A program made the translations under genes and the position numbers. Of a DNA stretch of 64,000 nucleotides, positions 10,201 to 33,250 are shown one piece after another. Each line of letters begins with the position of its first letter. Position 1 is the stretch's first letter. The notes beneath the pieces were generated by a model that was not told the origin of the DNA, did not search any database, and saw only the letters and a program-made list of their open reading frames with translations. This DNA is from Mycolicibacterium anyangense. GTDB lineage: Bacteria; Actinomycetota; Actinomycetes; Mycobacteriales; Mycobacteriaceae. The DNA lies in contig NZ_AP022620.1 of assembly GCF_010731855.1 (NCBI RefSeq), positions 2,418,001 to 2,482,000 of the forward strand, written 5' to 3'.

Positions 10201-13200
10201 CCACGATCGGCGCCTCGACCACGGTGTCCTCTCCCGGCACCCTGGAGTTCGTGGTGGAGTCCGACCAGGCCGGCACCCAGGCCCGGCAGGCCACCGCAGT
10301 CCTGCACGCCGACGACGACGATCACCCGCCTGCCCCCTTCGACATCGCCGAACTGCTTGCCGCGCATCCCGATTCGATCGACGGCACCGACGTGCGAGCA
10401 GGGATGGACCAGCGCGGCGTGCACTACGGCCCGGCATTCTCCGGGCTGGCCGTCGTACATACCGGTGACCAGGCCGGTGGAACCGTGTTGGCCGAAGTGT
10501 CGCTGCCGAGCCAGATCCGCTCACAGCAGAGCGCCTACAGCGTGCATCCCGCCCTGCTGGACGCCTGCTTCCAGTCAGTCGCGGCCAGCCCGCAGCTGCA
10601 GGGCCTCGGCGAGAATGCCCTGGCGCTGCCACTGGGGGCCAGGCGGTTGCGGACCTACGCCGCGACCCGGGGCGCCCACTACTGCTACACCCGGGTGACC
10701 AACGTCGACGCCTCGGGGATCGAAGCCGATATCGACGTGCTCGACCAGAACGGCGCGGTGCTGCTCCGGGTCCAGGGGTTGCGTTGTGGCACCGGGGCAT
10801 CCGAAGCCTCGCAGCAGGATCGGATGCTCGCCGATCGGCTGCTGACCATCGAGTGGCAGCAGCGGCAGCTGCCTGAGCCACCTGAGGCAGCCACCGGCAG
10901 CTGGCTTCTGATCCATACCGCTGCCGCCGACACCCTGGGCACCGCGCTGGCCGGCGCCCTGAAAAGCCATGGCGTGCAGTGCACCACGCTGTCATGGGAA
11001 GTACACGCCGACCATCAGGCCAGCGCCGAGGAGCTGGCGCAGATACTGCGCGAGGAGCAGTTCAACGGCGCGGTGGTGCTGACCGGACCGGGATCCGGTG
11101 CCATCGACGACCGGTCCCCGCAGACAGGCCTGGACCAGGTGCAGCACCTGATCCGCATCACCCGGGAGCTGGCGCAGACCTCCGGTCAGGTACCGAATCT
11201 GGTCGTGGTGACTCGCGGCGCCCAGAGCGTGCTCGACGGCGATGTCGCCAATCTGGAGCAGGGTGGCCTGCGCGGTCTGATCCGGGTGATCGCCGCGGAG
11301 CACCCGCACCTGAGCACCGCACAGATCGACGTCGACGCCGACACCCAGGCCGACGACCTGGCCCGTCAGCTGCTCAGTGGGTCCGACGAGGACGAGACCG
11401 CGTGGCGCAACGGCCAGTGGTACACCGCGCGGCTGAGCCCGTCCCCGCTGCGTCCGGAGGACCGCCACAGCCGGGACGGCGCCTACGACAGCGACGGAAT
11501 GCGGTTGCAGATCCGCATCCCCGGTGACCTGGAGACCCTGGAATGGGTTGCCTGCCCACGGGTTGCGCCCGGTCCCGGGCAGATCGAGGTGTCGGTCGGC
11601 GTGTCGAGCATCAACTTCGCCGACGTGCTGGTGGCGATGGGCCTGTTCCCCGCCCTTGACGGCAACCTTCCCGAGTTGGGGATGGACTTCGCCGGGGTGG
11701 TGACCGGGGTGGGGCCCGACGTCACCGAGCACCGGGTCGGCGACCGCGTCGGCGGATTCTCCCGGCACGGCTGCTGGGGCACCTTCGTCACCTGCGATGC
11801 CCGTCTGGCGGCGACGCTGCCGCCCGAAATGACCGACCATCAGGCCGTCGCGGTGGCCACGGCCGCCGCCACCGCCTGGTACGGCCTGCACGATCAGGCC
11901 CGGATCGGCGCCGGCGACAAGGTGCTGATCCACTCGGCCACCGGCGGTGTCGGGCAGGCCGCCATCGGGGTGGCGCGGGCCGCCGGAGCCGAGATCTTCG
12001 CCACCGCGGGTAGTGAAGAGCGTCGACAACTGCTGCGCGACATGGGAATCAAGCATGTCTACGATTCGCGCAGCACCGCGTTCGCCGAGCAGATTCGGCG
12101 CGACACCGACGGGTACGGCGTGGACATCGTGCTCAACTCGCTGACCGGTGCGGCCCAGCGGGCCGGGCTGGAACTGCTGGCCACCGGGGGGCGGTTCGTC
12201 GAGATCGGCAAGCGCGACGTCTACGGCAACACCCGGCTGGGACTGTTCCCGTTCCGGCACAACCTCACGTTCTGCTACGTCGACCTGGCGCTGATGTCGC
12301 TGACCCATCCGCAGCGGGTCGGCGAGCTGCTGCGCGAGGTGTACGCGCGGACGGCCGCCGGTGAACTGCCGCCGGCCAAGCACACCGACTATCCGATGAC
12401 CGAGGCGGCCACAGCCATCCGGGTGATGAGCGCCGCCCAGCACACCGGAAAATTGCTGCTGGAGGTGCCACGCGGCGGTCAGCGGCAGGTCGTGGTGCCA
12501 CCAGCGCAGATCCAGCCGTTCCGGCGCGACGGCGCCTACCTCATCACCGGCGGCCTGGGTGGCCTCGGTCTGTTCCTCGCCGAGAAGATGGCAGCCGCCG
12601 GCTGTGCCCGGATCGTGCTCACGTCGCGCTCACAGCCCTCACTCAAGGCGCTGGAGACGATCGAACTCATCCGCTCGATGGGCAGCGATGTCGTGGTTGT
12701 GTGCGCTGACATCGCCGATCCCGACACCGCACAGCAGCTGGTGGCCACCGCGACCGCCACCGGTCTGCGGGTGCGCGGTGTCCTGCACGCCGCCGCGGTG
12801 GTGGAGGACGCCACCCTGGCCAACGTCACCGACGACTTGGTCGAACGAGATTGGGCGCCAAAGGTTTACGGCGCTTGGCACCTGCACACAGCTCTGCAGG
12901 CCGCCGGTGAGCCGCTCGACTGGTTCTGTTCCTTCTCCTCGGCCGCGGCACTGGTCGGCTCTCCTGGGCAGGGCGCGTACTCGGCGGCCAACAGCTGGCT
13001 GGATGCCTTCACCCGGTGGCGCCGCGCCCACGGACTGCCTGCCACCGCGATCGCCTGGGGCGCCTGGGGCCAGATCGGCCGGGCGACGGAGTTCGCCGAG
13101 GGCACGGGTGCGGCCATCGCACCCGACGAGGGTGCCTACGCCTTCGAGGCGCTGCTGCGCCACGATCGCGGCTACACCGGCTACGCCCCGGTGATCGGAG

Positions 13201-13562
13201 CCACCTGGTTGACTGCCTTCGCTGCGCGCAGCCCGTTCGCCGAAGCATTCCGCTCGGTGGGAGAAAGTGCCACGGGGACAACCAAACTGCGCGCCGAGCT
13301 CAGCGAGCTACCCGCCGACGAGTGGCCCACCCGGTTGCGCCGGCTGATCTCCGACCAGATCAGCCTGATCCTGCGACGCAGTGTCGACCCGGATCGTCCG
13401 CTGTCCGAATACGGTGTCGACTCGCTGGGCGCCCTGGAATTGCGGACGCGCATCGAGACCGAGACGGGCGTCCGACTCACCGCCGGTGACCTCGCGGCCG
13501 GGACGGTTCGCGGACTGGCCGACCTGTTGTGCGACAAACTCTCGTCCGCGCATCACGCATGA
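7296..13562 (+). CDS. Type I polyketide synthase, fully reducing, Mas-like (KS-AT-DH-ER-KR-ACP)
   Basis: One complete reducing module of about 2088 residues. [15 protein letters not shown], Cys in DTACSSG (about 178), His in [12 protein letters not shown] and NFGH. AT: GHSMGE (about 615), and VASHSP (about 719), the form seen in methylmalonyl-using Mas/Pks2-type enzymes. [17 protein letters not shown] (about 925). [12 protein letters not shown] (about 1550). [11 protein letters not shown] (about 1752). ACP: Ser in [11 protein letters not shown] (about 2044). It has no TE. Length and order match Mas-family synthases, which iteratively make methyl-branched fatty acids; iteration and substrate are inferred. 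I chose the ATG at 7296 ([15 protein letters not shown]) by homology, although it has no clear ribosome site; the frame is open up to a GTG at 7203. The divergent FAAL probably loads it. Confidence 0.93.
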   Translation: MTRQPNTPVAVIGMACRLPGGITSPEQLWEALLRGDDLVTEIPRERWDVDEFYDPEPGVPGRTVSKWGAFLDDVASFDSEFFGINDREATALDPQHRLLLETSWEAMEHAGLTPEAIRDSLTGVFMGLTHLDYQLVNADSEEMEGPYGFEGSTLAMASGRISYTLGVHGPALTLDTACSSGLFAVHMGCRSLDDGESDLALAGASFVLLEPRKYVAGTAQSHLSPTGRCRAFDAAADGYVCGEATGVVLLKRLPDAVRDGDRILAVIRGTAANQDGHTVNISTPSATAQAQLYRTALRNADVDAATVGMIEAHGPGTPVGDPIEFTSLSEVYGISGPCALASAKTNFGHAQSASGILGLMKAVLALQHGVVPRNLHFHRLPDDLARIDTNLFVPQENTDWPTEGHPRRAAVSSYGVSGTNVHAILEQAPDATPQPTRHDAATPLLFTLSANSADELRHTAGRLADWAQTRQDVALPDLAYTLARRRAHRPVRTAVVATDRSELTDALRQVAADDVLYQPAVGRDDRGPVWVFSGQGSQWAGMGAELLAKEPVFAATIAQLEPLIAAESGFSVTEAISAPEVVTGIDRVQPSLFAMQVALAAAMTAHGVRPGAVIGHSMGETAAAVVSGALSMQDGVRVICRRSRLMATIAGSGAMGSVELPAKQVLSELTMRGIKDVVVAVVASPTSTVIGGATETVKELIAVWDERDVMARQVAVDVASHSPQVDPILDELVTALADITPLTPQVPFYSATGFDPREDPICDAKYWVNNLRRTVRFAAAVRAALEDGYRVFAELSPHPLLTHAVEQTADSLDVPLATLAAVRREQELPQGLRGFLGDLHSAGAAIDFAVPYPTGLLVDAPLPTWSHRRLWLRRDGQEAASHGGLTVSVHPLLGPHVRLQEEPERHVWQAEVGTAAHPWLAEHQIRNVAVLPGAAYCEMALAAARTVLGESGEVRDISFEQALLLDEHTTIGASTTVSSPGTLEFVVESDQAGTQARQATAVLHADDDDHPPAPFDIAELLAAHPDSIDGTDVRAGMDQRGVHYGPAFSGLAVVHTGDQAGGTVLAEVSLPSQIRSQQSAYSVHPALLDACFQSVAASPQLQGLGENALALPLGARRLRTYAATRGAHYCYTRVTNVDASGIEADIDVLDQNGAVLLRVQGLRCGTGASEASQQDRMLADRLLTIEWQQRQLPEPPEAATGSWLLIHTAAADTLGTALAGALKSHGVQCTTLSWEVHADHQASAEELAQILREEQFNGAVVLTGPGSGAIDDRSPQTGLDQVQHLIRITRELAQTSGQVPNLVVVTRGAQSVLDGDVANLEQGGLRGLIRVIAAEHPHLSTAQIDVDADTQADDLARQLLSGSDEDETAWRNGQWYTARLSPSPLRPEDRHSRDGAYDSDGMRLQIRIPGDLETLEWVACPRVAPGPGQIEVSVGVSSINFADVLVAMGLFPALDGNLPELGMDFAGVVTGVGPDVTEHRVGDRVGGFSRHGCWGTFVTCDARLAATLPPEMTDHQAVAVATAAATAWYGLHDQARIGAGDKVLIHSATGGVGQAAIGVARAAGAEIFATAGSEERRQLLRDMGIKHVYDSRSTAFAEQIRRDTDGYGVDIVLNSLTGAAQRAGLELLATGGRFVEIGKRDVYGNTRLGLFPFRHNLTFCYVDLALMSLTHPQRVGELLREVYARTAAGELPPAKHTDYPMTEAATAIRVMSAAQHTGKLLLEVPRGGQRQVVVPPAQIQPFRRDGAYLITGGLGGLGLFLAEKMAAAGCARIVLTSRSQPSLKALETIELIRSMGSDVVVVCADIADPDTAQQLVATATATGLRVRGVLHAAAVVEDATLANVTDDLVERDWAPKVYGAWHLHTALQAAGEPLDWFCSFSSAAALVGSPGQGAYSAANSWLDAFTRWRRAHGLPATAIAWGAWGQIGRATEFAEGTGAAIAPDEGAYAFEALLRHDRGYTGYAPVIGATWLTAFAARSPFAEAFRSVGESATGTTKLRAELSELPADEWPTRLRRLISDQISLILRRSVDPDRPLSEYGVDSLGALELRTRIETETGVRLTAGDLAAGTVRGLADLLCDKLSSAHHA

Positions 13563-13732
13563 GCCAAAGCGGCCATTAGTCACTTTCGATATTCGAATAC
13601 CGACTCCACGAATGTTCTGACATGCATAAACACAAGAAAATTACGAAAGTTCAACTAACGTTGCAATCATGAGTTCCCCGTCGCACAATTGCGGCTACCG
13701 GGCTTTCTCCGCCCGGGGTTGGGGGGACAACA
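13563..13732. other. AT-rich intergenic region with a small palindrome
   Basis: This stretch is clearly richer in A and T than its surroundings. It holds the palindrome TATTCGAATA (13590-13599) and probably the promoter of the small ORF that follows. No -35/-10 pair is convincing. Confidence 0.4.
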
Positions 13733-13960
13733 ATGAACACGATCGACTTCCAGGTTGCGGTGGGCGAGGCGGCGCAGGACGCCGTGTGGAATACCCCGCA
13801 CCCGCTCACCCATCAATTGGCTGACGACGATCCGCTTCGCGCCCAGTACCTGCGCGAATACCAGTCGTCGGTAGGGCGCCAGGTGATTGCTGCGATCATG
13901 GCGCTGATGGCGGCGAACCCGTGCACGAAGAGTCCGGCGCGGCGCCTGCAGATGCGCTGA
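13733..13960 (+). CDS. Small hypothetical protein (75 aa)
   Basis: The ORF starts ATG with GGGGGG at a good distance (TTGGGGGGACAACAATG) and encodes MNTIDFQVAVGEAAQDAVW and onward. The middle (GRQVIAAIMALMAANP) is helical and hydrophobic, and the tail is basic. I recognise no family. A hairpin with a T-rich tail begins right after the stop codon, which supports a real, separately transcribed gene. The competing minus-strand frames here have no ribosome site. It may be a short regulator or membrane-associated peptide, but nothing in the sequence decides this. Confidence 0.5.
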   Translation: MNTIDFQVAVGEAAQDAVWNTPHPLTHQLADDDPLRAQYLREYQSSVGRQVIAAIMALMAANPCTKSPARRLQMR

Positions 13961-13997
13961 CGCCGCCGTATCACCCAGCTGCGGCGGTATTTGTTTA
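13961..13997 (+). terminator. Candidate intrinsic terminator after the small ORF
   Basis: CGCCGC and GCGGCG pair across a 14-nt loop, followed by the T-rich TATTTGTTT. The stem is only 6 bp, so it is weak, but its place directly after a stop codon fits. Confidence 0.4.
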
Positions 13998-14177
13998 GCC
14001 GGCCGTACCACATTCGCCATACGCGCACATTCAAGGCCGCGTAACGGTATTTTTTGACATGCGCCGCAGTTGTGGCTGCCGACTTTCGGCTACGTAACCG
14101 TAAGTCGCGGTGACCGCTGTACGGCGCATGACGTGTGTTATCGCCCGTGATGGTTCCCCGACCCGTGAGGAGGCTCG

Positions 14178-14852
14178 GTGCACACCGTTCTCAAACTGTT
14201 GGTGAACGGGCTCACCGAGCCTGTTGTGTTCGGCCTGATCGTGTTCGCGGCCGCGGGCACGGTCGACTACTGGCAGGCCTGGGCTCTGCTGGTCGTCTTC
14301 GCCGTGACCACCTGGACGTCGAGCATCTATCTGCTGCGGGCCAACCCCGAGGCGCTGCAACGCCGGATGACCGGTGGACCGGCCGCCGAGCCCCGGGCGG
14401 TGCAAAAGCGCGTCATGGGTGGGTTGTGGCTGTCGCTGGCCACCATGCTCGTCGTCAGTGCTCTCGATCACCGGTTCGGGTGGTCCAGCGTGCCGCCGGC
14501 CGTCTCGGTGGTCGGCAACATCCTGGTCGCCATCGGCTTGGCCACGCCGATGCTGGTGGTGATGCAGAACAACTACGCCGCCTCGACGGTGCGCGTGGAG
14601 GCGGGCCAGAAGTTGGCGTCCACCGGGCTCTACGGGCTGGTGCGGCATCCGATGTACACCGGCAACATCATCATGATGACCGGCATCCCGCTGGCACTCG
14701 GCTCCTATTGGGGCCTGCTGCTGGTGATCCCGGGTCTGTTGGTGCTCGGTGTCCGCATCCGCGACGAGGAGAAACTGCTGCGCGCAGAGCTGGATGGCTA
14801 TCTCGAGTACACCCAGACCGTTCGCTACCGCCTGGTCCCGGGGATGTGGTGA
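14178..14852 (+). CDS. Membrane methyltransferase, isoprenylcysteine carboxyl methyltransferase-like
   Basis: A 224-residue integral membrane protein with about five hydrophobic segments. It carries the family signature LVRHPMYTGNIIMMTGIPLALGS followed by RIRDEEKLLRAELDGYLEYTQTVRYRLVPGMW, the SAM-binding RHPxYxG and EExxL...GxxYxxY elements. Members transfer methyl from SAM to carboxyl or other groups of lipophilic substrates at the membrane. The GTG start at 14178 is supported by GAGGAGG. It is followed 22 bases later by the ferritin-like hydrolase gene, probably in one transcript. Given the adjacent NRPS without a release domain, methylation of a peptide carboxylate is possible, but that is inference. 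Confidence 0.85.
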   Translation: MHTVLKLLVNGLTEPVVFGLIVFAAAGTVDYWQAWALLVVFAVTTWTSSIYLLRANPEALQRRMTGGPAAEPRAVQKRVMGGLWLSLATMLVVSALDHRFGWSSVPPAVSVVGNILVAIGLATPMLVVMQNNYAASTVRVEAGQKLASTGLYGLVRHPMYTGNIIMMTGIPLALGSYWGLLLVIPGLLVLGVRIRDEEKLLRAELDGYLEYTQTVRYRLVPGMW

Positions 14853-14874
14853 CGAGTCGCGGCGATAGTTCACG

Positions 14875-15828
14875 ATGACGCACCTGCCCACCCGAAAGCT
14901 GCGGTTCGGCTTCGCCGACGCCGAAGTCCCGTACCTGTGGAATCCGTCGGATCCGGCGTTCTCCAGCGCGACCAATGCCATGTCGTTCTTCTTCATCGCC
15001 GTGGAGAAGATGATCGTCGCGGCGGTCAACGAAGCCTTGCCGCTGATCGCCGACCCGGCCGTCGTCGACGAGGCCCGCGCGTTCGTGCGGCAGGAGGCCC
15101 AGCACACCCTGGCCCACCGCCAGCACGCGAAGGCGCTGATCAAGACCCACCCGCCGCTCAAGCATGTCCTCGACGAGATGGTGAAGACGTATGACGGCCT
15201 GACGACGCGAAAACCGCTGAAGTACCGGCTGGCCTACGTCGCCGATCTGGAAGCCACGTTCACCCCGTCATTCAAGCTCATGCTCGACAACGCCGACACC
15301 CTCTTCGCCCCCGGTGACGACCGGGTGGCGTCGCTGTTCGTCTGGCACTTCGTCGAAGAGGTCGAACACCGCAGTTCGGCACTGCTGATCTACGACTCCG
15401 TGGTCAACAGCCCGTGGTACCGGATGCGGGTCGCGCCTTCGGTGTTCGCGCATGCCGGCTCCGTCATGGTCAAAGCTGCCGAAGGGTTCAACCGGCTGGT
15501 GCCCACCGAGATCCGCAAGGTCGATGCCTCATCGATGTTCGGCGGACATCGGTGGAAAACCGTTCTGGCCGAGCGGTTCCGGTTCGTCAGCAGGCTGCCG
15601 GGCATCGGCGCACCCCGGTTCGGCCCGTTCGGCAAGCCCTACCCGCAGGTACCGCTGAGCCAACAGGTTGCCGCGATGATCGGCGTGGTCCGCAGCCAGC
15701 TGCCCGGCCACGATCCCGACCAGCAGAAGCTGCCCGACATGGCGGCCGAATGGCTGGCGCGCTACGGCGCCGGCGACGACGTCACACGGTGGTACACCAC
15801 GGCGCGCAACCAGCTCCGCACGACCTAG
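14875..15828 (+). CDS. Predicted metal-dependent hydrolase (PF10118-type, ferritin-like)
   Basis: The 317-residue protein carries a helix-rich di-metal pattern: FFIAVEKMIV, FVRQEAQHTLAHRQHAK (ExxH), and FVWHFVEEVEHRSSALLIYD (EExxH). This matches the putative metal-dependent hydrolase family PF10118, a ferritin-like fold often found near lipid genes; its chemistry is poorly defined. There is no signal peptide. It starts ATG at 14875 and ends 6 bases before the stop codon of the convergent NRPS gene. It shares an operon with the membrane methyltransferase. A role in modifying the lipid or peptide is inferred from location only. Confidence 0.8.
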   Translation: MTHLPTRKLRFGFADAEVPYLWNPSDPAFSSATNAMSFFFIAVEKMIVAAVNEALPLIADPAVVDEARAFVRQEAQHTLAHRQHAKALIKTHPPLKHVLDEMVKTYDGLTTRKPLKYRLAYVADLEATFTPSFKLMLDNADTLFAPGDDRVASLFVWHFVEEVEHRSSALLIYDSVVNSPWYRMRVAPSVFAHAGSVMVKAAEGFNRLVPTEIRKVDASSMFGGHRWKTVLAERFRFVSRLPGIGAPRFGPFGKPYPQVPLSQQVAAMIGVVRSQLPGHDPDQQKLPDMAAEWLARYGAGDDVTRWYTTARNQLRTT

Positions 15829-15834
15829 CCGTGC

Positions 15835-28294
<12,460 letters not shown>

Positions 28295-28308
<14 letters not shown>

Positions 28309-31300
28309 ACTGGCGCGCAAGCTCGTCGATTTGCTTCTGGCTCAGGCTCACTGCAATGTCGGACGGCGTCAGCCCACCGCCACCGCCTGCGACGTGTGCG
28401 CAGATACCTTCGAGTACCTCGAACCACCGCGTGCTCAGAAGGGCGACCTGCTTCTCGTTCAGCACCGACGTCGCCCACGTCCAACCGGCCCGCAGCTGCG
28501 GTCCCCGGTCGGTGTCGACGGTGCCGGCGTTGAGTTCCAGGGTATGGACCAACGGCATCGGGATCGACGCGGCGGCACGGGTGACCGACCAGCCGTCCGC
28601 ACTCATCTCCCACACCCCGTCGGTGCCCTCGGGTCCACCGAGGCGGCCCAGATAGTTGAAGCCGATCGCCGGGTCGGCCCCGTCCAGATCGACATCGTCG
28701 TTGAGGTAGCGCAGCACGCCGTAGGTCAGGCCATCGGGCAGGGTGCGCAGTTGTTCCTTGGCGTCCTTGACCAGGTTGCCCAGCGCCGCACCGCCCGCGG
28801 ACACCTGGGGCCAGTCGATCGCGTCGAGCGTCAGTGCCACCGGATATTTGGTGGTGAACCAGCCGACGGTGCGCGACAGGTCGACCTCAGCGGCCAATTC
28901 CTCGTCACGGCCGTGGCCCTCCACGTCGATGGCGAGGGTGCCGCCGGTGCCGAACATCGCGTCGACCGCGACGGCGAAGGTGATCAACAGGATTTCGTGG
29001 ATGCCGGCGTGGAACGCGGTGGGCACCTCACCGAGCAGGGTGCGGGTGGTTTCGACGTCCAGGTCCATCGACAGCGTCCCGGCGTTGTCCAGGGTGTCCA
29101 CCTCGGGCTGCAGCGGCGGCAAGACGGCCGGCACCTTCGCGATCTGCTTCCAGGTCCGCGCCTGCGCCACCACGTCGTCGTCGCGGGCATGCTCGGAAAG
29201 GATTGCGGCCCAACGCTGGAACGAGGTCCCCGGGTCCGGCAGGACGATGTCGTGCCCGCCGCGCAGCTGCGCCCAGGCGATGTTGACGTCCTCGAGCAGG
29301 ATGCGCCACGACACCCCGTCCACCGCGAGGTGGTGGACGATCAGCACCAGTTGACGAGTGGCGGTGGCCCACAACGCACTGAGCATGACACCGGTAACCG
29401 GGTTCAGCCGCGAGCGCGCCGCCGCCACCGATTCATCCGAGACGACATCGGTGACGCTCAGCAGGGACTGGGCGTCGATGGTTCCGGCGTCGGGCACCGT
29501 CAGCGACCAGTCGTCGCCAACCCGCAGCCGCAGCATGGCGTGCCGATCGAGCAGGGCCTGCAGCACCGCCACCACGTCGCCTTCGCCGGCACCGGCGGGG
29601 GCCTGCAGCAGCACCGTCTGGTTGAACTGGTCCGTCGGTCCCGGAATGTCCTTGAGCCAGCTGATGATCGGGGTGGCGCGTACCGCTCCGGTGCCCTCAT
29701 CGACCGCATCGGGCGAGCCGTCGCTGACCATGGCGACCCTGGCCAGCCGGGCCACGGTCTGCTCGACGAAGATGTCGCGCGGGCGGCACAGCACACCGGC
29801 GGCCCGGGCCCGGGCGACCACCTGCATCGACAGGATGCTGTCGCCGCCGAGTTCGAAGAACGACTCGTCGACGCCGACCCGATCCAGGCCGAGCACCTGG
29901 GCGTAGATATCGGCCAGGATCTGCTCCACGGCATCCGCTGGCGGCCGGTAGGACTCGCTGTCCTGGTACTCCGGTGCGGGCAGCGCGCGCTTGTCGAGCT
30001 TGCCGTTGACCGTCAACGGCATCGCGTCGATCACCACGATCGCGGCGGGCACCATGTACTCCGGCAGACGCGCGGCCATCGCGGTCCGCACCGCGGCGGG
30101 GTCGACCTCACCGGTGGCGTAGCCCACCAGTCGCTTGTCGCCGGGGCGGTCTTCGCGCACGATCACCTCGGCGTGACCCACCCCGTCGACGGCACTGAGC
30201 GCGGCCTGGACCTCGCCGAGTTCGATGCGGTAACCGCGGATCTTGACCTGCTCGTCGGCCCGGCCAACGTAGCGCAGCTGACCGTCGGCGCCCCACCACA
30301 TCAGGTCACCGGTGCGGTACATCCGCTCACCGGGCGCCCCGAACGGGCACGCCACGAACCGGGTCGCGCTCAGCCCGGGCCGGCCCACGTACCCGTCGGC
30401 CAATCCGGCGCCGGCCACGTACAGCTCGCCAACCACACCGGCGGGCACCGGCTGCAGCCAGGCGTCGAGGACGAAGAAGCCCAGGTGCGCCAGGGGCACA
30501 CCGATCGGGCTGACGGCGGTCTCGACGTCCGCGGCGGTGATCTCCCGGAACGACGCGTGCACCGTGGTCTCGGTGATGCCGTACATGTTGATCAGCCGCG
30601 GGGCCTGCGGATGGTTGTCCAGCCAACCCCGAAGGCGTTGCGGCTCAAGGGCTTCCCCACCGAACACCACGGCCTGCAGCGCCAGTCGCTGACCGAGTTC
30701 CGGGCCCAGCGCGTCAGCGGCCTGCAGCGCGTAGAACGCCGATGGCGTCTGGCTGAGCACGCTGACCTTTTCGTCGACCAGCAGCGCCAGGAACTCTTCC
30801 GGTGAGCGCACCACCGCGTCCGGCACCACCACCAGGCGACCGCCGTAGAGCAGCGGGCCCCAGATCTCCCACACCGAATAGTCGAACGCCAGCGAGTGGA
30901 ACTGGGTCCAGACCAGCCCGGCCAGGTTCATCTCCGCGTCGAGGGTCGCCAGCAGCTGGGTGACGTTGCGCTGCGGTATCGCCACGCCCTTGGGCTTACC
31001 CGTGGTGCCGGAGGTGTAGATGATGTAGGCGGTGTCGTCGGCCGACGGCTCGGGCACTGCGGTGGCCGGGTGGCCGGCGAGATCCAGATCATCGACGATG
31101 ACGACGAGCACGTCTCGCCCGTCGAGGCGACCGGAGAGTTCGGTGTTGGTGATGATGGCGGCCGGTGCCGAGTCGTCGAGCACGAAGTCCATGCGGGTGA
31201 CGGGCACGGACGGGTCGATCGGGATGTAAGCCGCGCCGATCTTGACCGCCGCCAGTATCGCGACGATGGCTCCGGCCGACCGGGGCAGCAGGACCGCAAC

Positions 31301-32833
31301 CCGCTGCCCGGGACCGACACCGTGGCTGGTCAGCGCATGGGCCAGGCGGTTCGAGGCCTCGTCCAGCTCCCGATAGGCCAGCGACTGGCCGTCGGCGCTC
31401 AGCGCCACCGCGTCGGGAGTGCGGGCCGCCTGCGCGGCGAACGCCGCCGCGATCGAGACCGGCTCGCCCGGTGCACCGGTGAGCGCGGCACGATTGCCGG
31501 CCTCATCGGAGCGGGCATGCTCGTCGGCGTCGAGCACGTCGACCGAGGACAGCCGCCGGCCCGGGTCGGCGATCATGGCCACCAGCACCCGTTCCAGGCG
31601 CCGGGCCAGATCGGCGGCGTCGAACTTGCAGAACAGCCGGCCCGCGCCCAGCGTGCCGAGGAACAGTTCGTCACCCACGCCGGAGAAGATCAGACCGAAG
31701 TCACCGACGAATCCGGAGTTCGTCATCGTCGCCGTCGCGTCGATCCCGCCGAAGTCGAGCGCGAACGCATTGGGGAAGAAGTCGACCACCACGCGTTCGG
31801 CGGACTGCCCGGAATTGCGCAGATGTGCCTTACGGCCCAGTGCCTGCACCGGGAACCGCTGATGCTCCAAGGCCTCGCGGATCCTGGCGTCGACGTGGGT
31901 GCACAGTTCGGCGACGGTTGATGCGGCGGCGACCTGCAGCACCAGCGGCACCACACCGGCGACCATGCCCGGCATGGTCTTGGCTTCCGGAGCCACCCGG
32001 CGACCGACCGGGAAGTCGAGCACGACCTCGGATCCCTCGGCGCACCAGGGGCGCATCAGGATCGCCGATGCTGCGGTGATCACCGAGGAGCGCGGCATGT
32101 TCCACCGGTCGGCGAGCTGCTGGACCCGACGCAGGACGGCGGGGTCCAGCTCCACCGGTGCGGAGCTGAAGTTGGGGTCCGGCTCGTCGGACACTGGCGT
32201 CGACGGGTTGGCCGAACCGGTTTCGGCGGGCAGGTTCTCGGTCCAGTACGCGAGGTCCGCGGCGTAGTCGGCGGAGGACTCGTACGCCGATTCGAACTCG
32301 ACCAGATCGGCCAGTGAGCCGAAGTAGGCGGGCGGGATGGGCTCGCCGGACACGATCGCGGAGTACACCGAGGCCACCCGGTTGCCGAACAGACCGATAC
32401 CCGCGGCGTCCATCACGATGTGGTGGAAGCAGCCGAAGACGAAGTACTCGGCGGCCCGGGTCTGGAAGATGGCATACCGGAACAGCGGTCCGGTGAACGG
32501 CATCGGAGTGCGCTGGATCGCCAGCGCCCGCGCCCTGGCCTCGGCGGCCGGATCGTCGGCGGCGGTGAGGTCGTGGAATTCGATATCGATCTCGGGGTAA
32601 TCGACGGGCCGCTGGTACACCTGGCCGTCGTCCTCGAAGCAGGTCACGCGCAGCGGCTCCGCCTCCTGCATGACCCGGGTGATCGACCACTGCAAGGCGT
32701 CGAGATCGACCGCACCCTCGATGTGCACCAGCAGACCGACCTGCCACTCCGTCCCGGAGTGGCCCATCTCCTGATCGAGCCAGATGTCTAGTTGTGCGCG
32801 CGTCAGCGGCAGCACGCGATCGTCACGTTCCAT
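28295..32833 (-). CDS. Non-ribosomal peptide synthetase, starter module C-A-T-E
   Basis: About 1512 residues. The first domain is a C domain ([25 protein letters not shown] at about 138), placed to accept an acyl chain from the FAAL/PKS side. Its motif ends DA rather than DG. The A domain ([11 protein letters not shown], about 608) has specificity residues D-Y-W-S-V-G-M-V-H, close to threonine codes. The T Ser is near 997 ([11 protein letters not shown]). The E domain ([43 protein letters not shown]) should give a D-residue, D-allo-Thr if Thr is right. The C-terminus ([12 protein letters not shown]) may dock with the next NRPS. I prefer the ATG at 32833, which has GGGGA upstream, over the GTG at 32848. 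It sits 24 bases after mbtH and overlaps the next NRPS. Confidence 0.94.
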
Positions 32834-32857
32834 GGAAATCCCCGGCACCGGAGTGAC

Positions 32858-33088
32858 TCAGCGACCGTCGGCCTGCGCCCCGGCTAACCTCTCTCGTAAA
32901 GCCCTGGGCCGAATGTCGGTCCAGTTCGTCTCGATGTACTCCAGGCACGCGGCCCGGTCCGCTTCGCCGAACACCACTCGCCAGCCCGCGGGCAGATCGG
33001 CAAAAACCGGCCACAAGCTGTGCTGTTCCTCGTCGTTGACCAAGACGAAGAAGCTGCCACCGTCGTCGTCGAACGGATTGATGCTCAC
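32858..33088 (-). CDS. MbtH-like NRPS accessory protein
   Basis: This 76-residue protein has the full MbtH signature: [26 protein letters not shown], then [29 protein letters not shown]. MbtH proteins bind A domains and are often needed for their folding or activity, so this one probably serves the four A domains encoded directly downstream. It starts GTG at 33088 with GGGAG six bases upstream. It is the first gene of the mbtH-NRPS operon; the promoter region in front carries KstR-like and CRP-like sites. Confidence 0.95.
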   Translation of the reverse strand: MSINPFDDDGGSFFVLVNDEEQHSLWPVFADLPAGWRVVFGEADRAACLEYIETNWTDIRPRALRERLAGAQADGR

Positions 33089-33111
33089 CGAGTCTCCCGA
33101 CCACTACGTCA

Positions 33112-33131
33112 ATAACTGGAACAAGTTCTAA
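33112..33131 (-). promoter_or_regulatory. KstR-like operator before the mbtH-NRPS operon
   Basis: On the minus strand the core TAGAACTTGTTCCA (33117-33130) fits the published KstR consensus TnnAACnnGTTnnA at every fixed base. The flanks also match the element at 35936-35955, giving 19 of 20 identical positions (TTAGAAC, one variable base, TGTTCCAGTTAT). It lies about 24 bases before the mbtH start codon, where binding would block transcription. Confidence 0.7.
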
Positions 33132-33145
33132 ACCATACGTTGTGA

Positions 33146-33161
33146 TGTGACAGCTGTCACG
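33146..33161. promoter_or_regulatory. CRP-like site 1 before mbtH
   Basis: TGTGACAGCTGTCACG fits the mycobacterial CRP pattern (C/T)GTGA-N6-TCAC(G/A), and its inner 14 bases are a perfect palindrome. The centre is 65 bases upstream of the mbtH start codon. Confidence 0.6.
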
Positions 33162-33169
33162 TACTTGCA

Positions 33170-33185
33170 TGTGACCCCAATCACG
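33170..33185. promoter_or_regulatory. CRP-like site 2 before mbtH
   Basis: TGTGACCCCAATCACG is a second full match to the same pattern. It is centred 24 bases further upstream, slightly over two helical turns from site 1. Confidence 0.55.
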
Positions 33186-33250
33186 TTCACAGCAATGATT
33201 ACACCACTTTTTAAGACATCTTCAAAATGGATCCTGAACAGGAACGATGC

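Noticed and set aside
33232..33243. TCCTGAACAGGA, possible terminator of the glycosyltransferase gene
   Set aside because: The loop would be only two bases and no T-run follows on the relevant strand.
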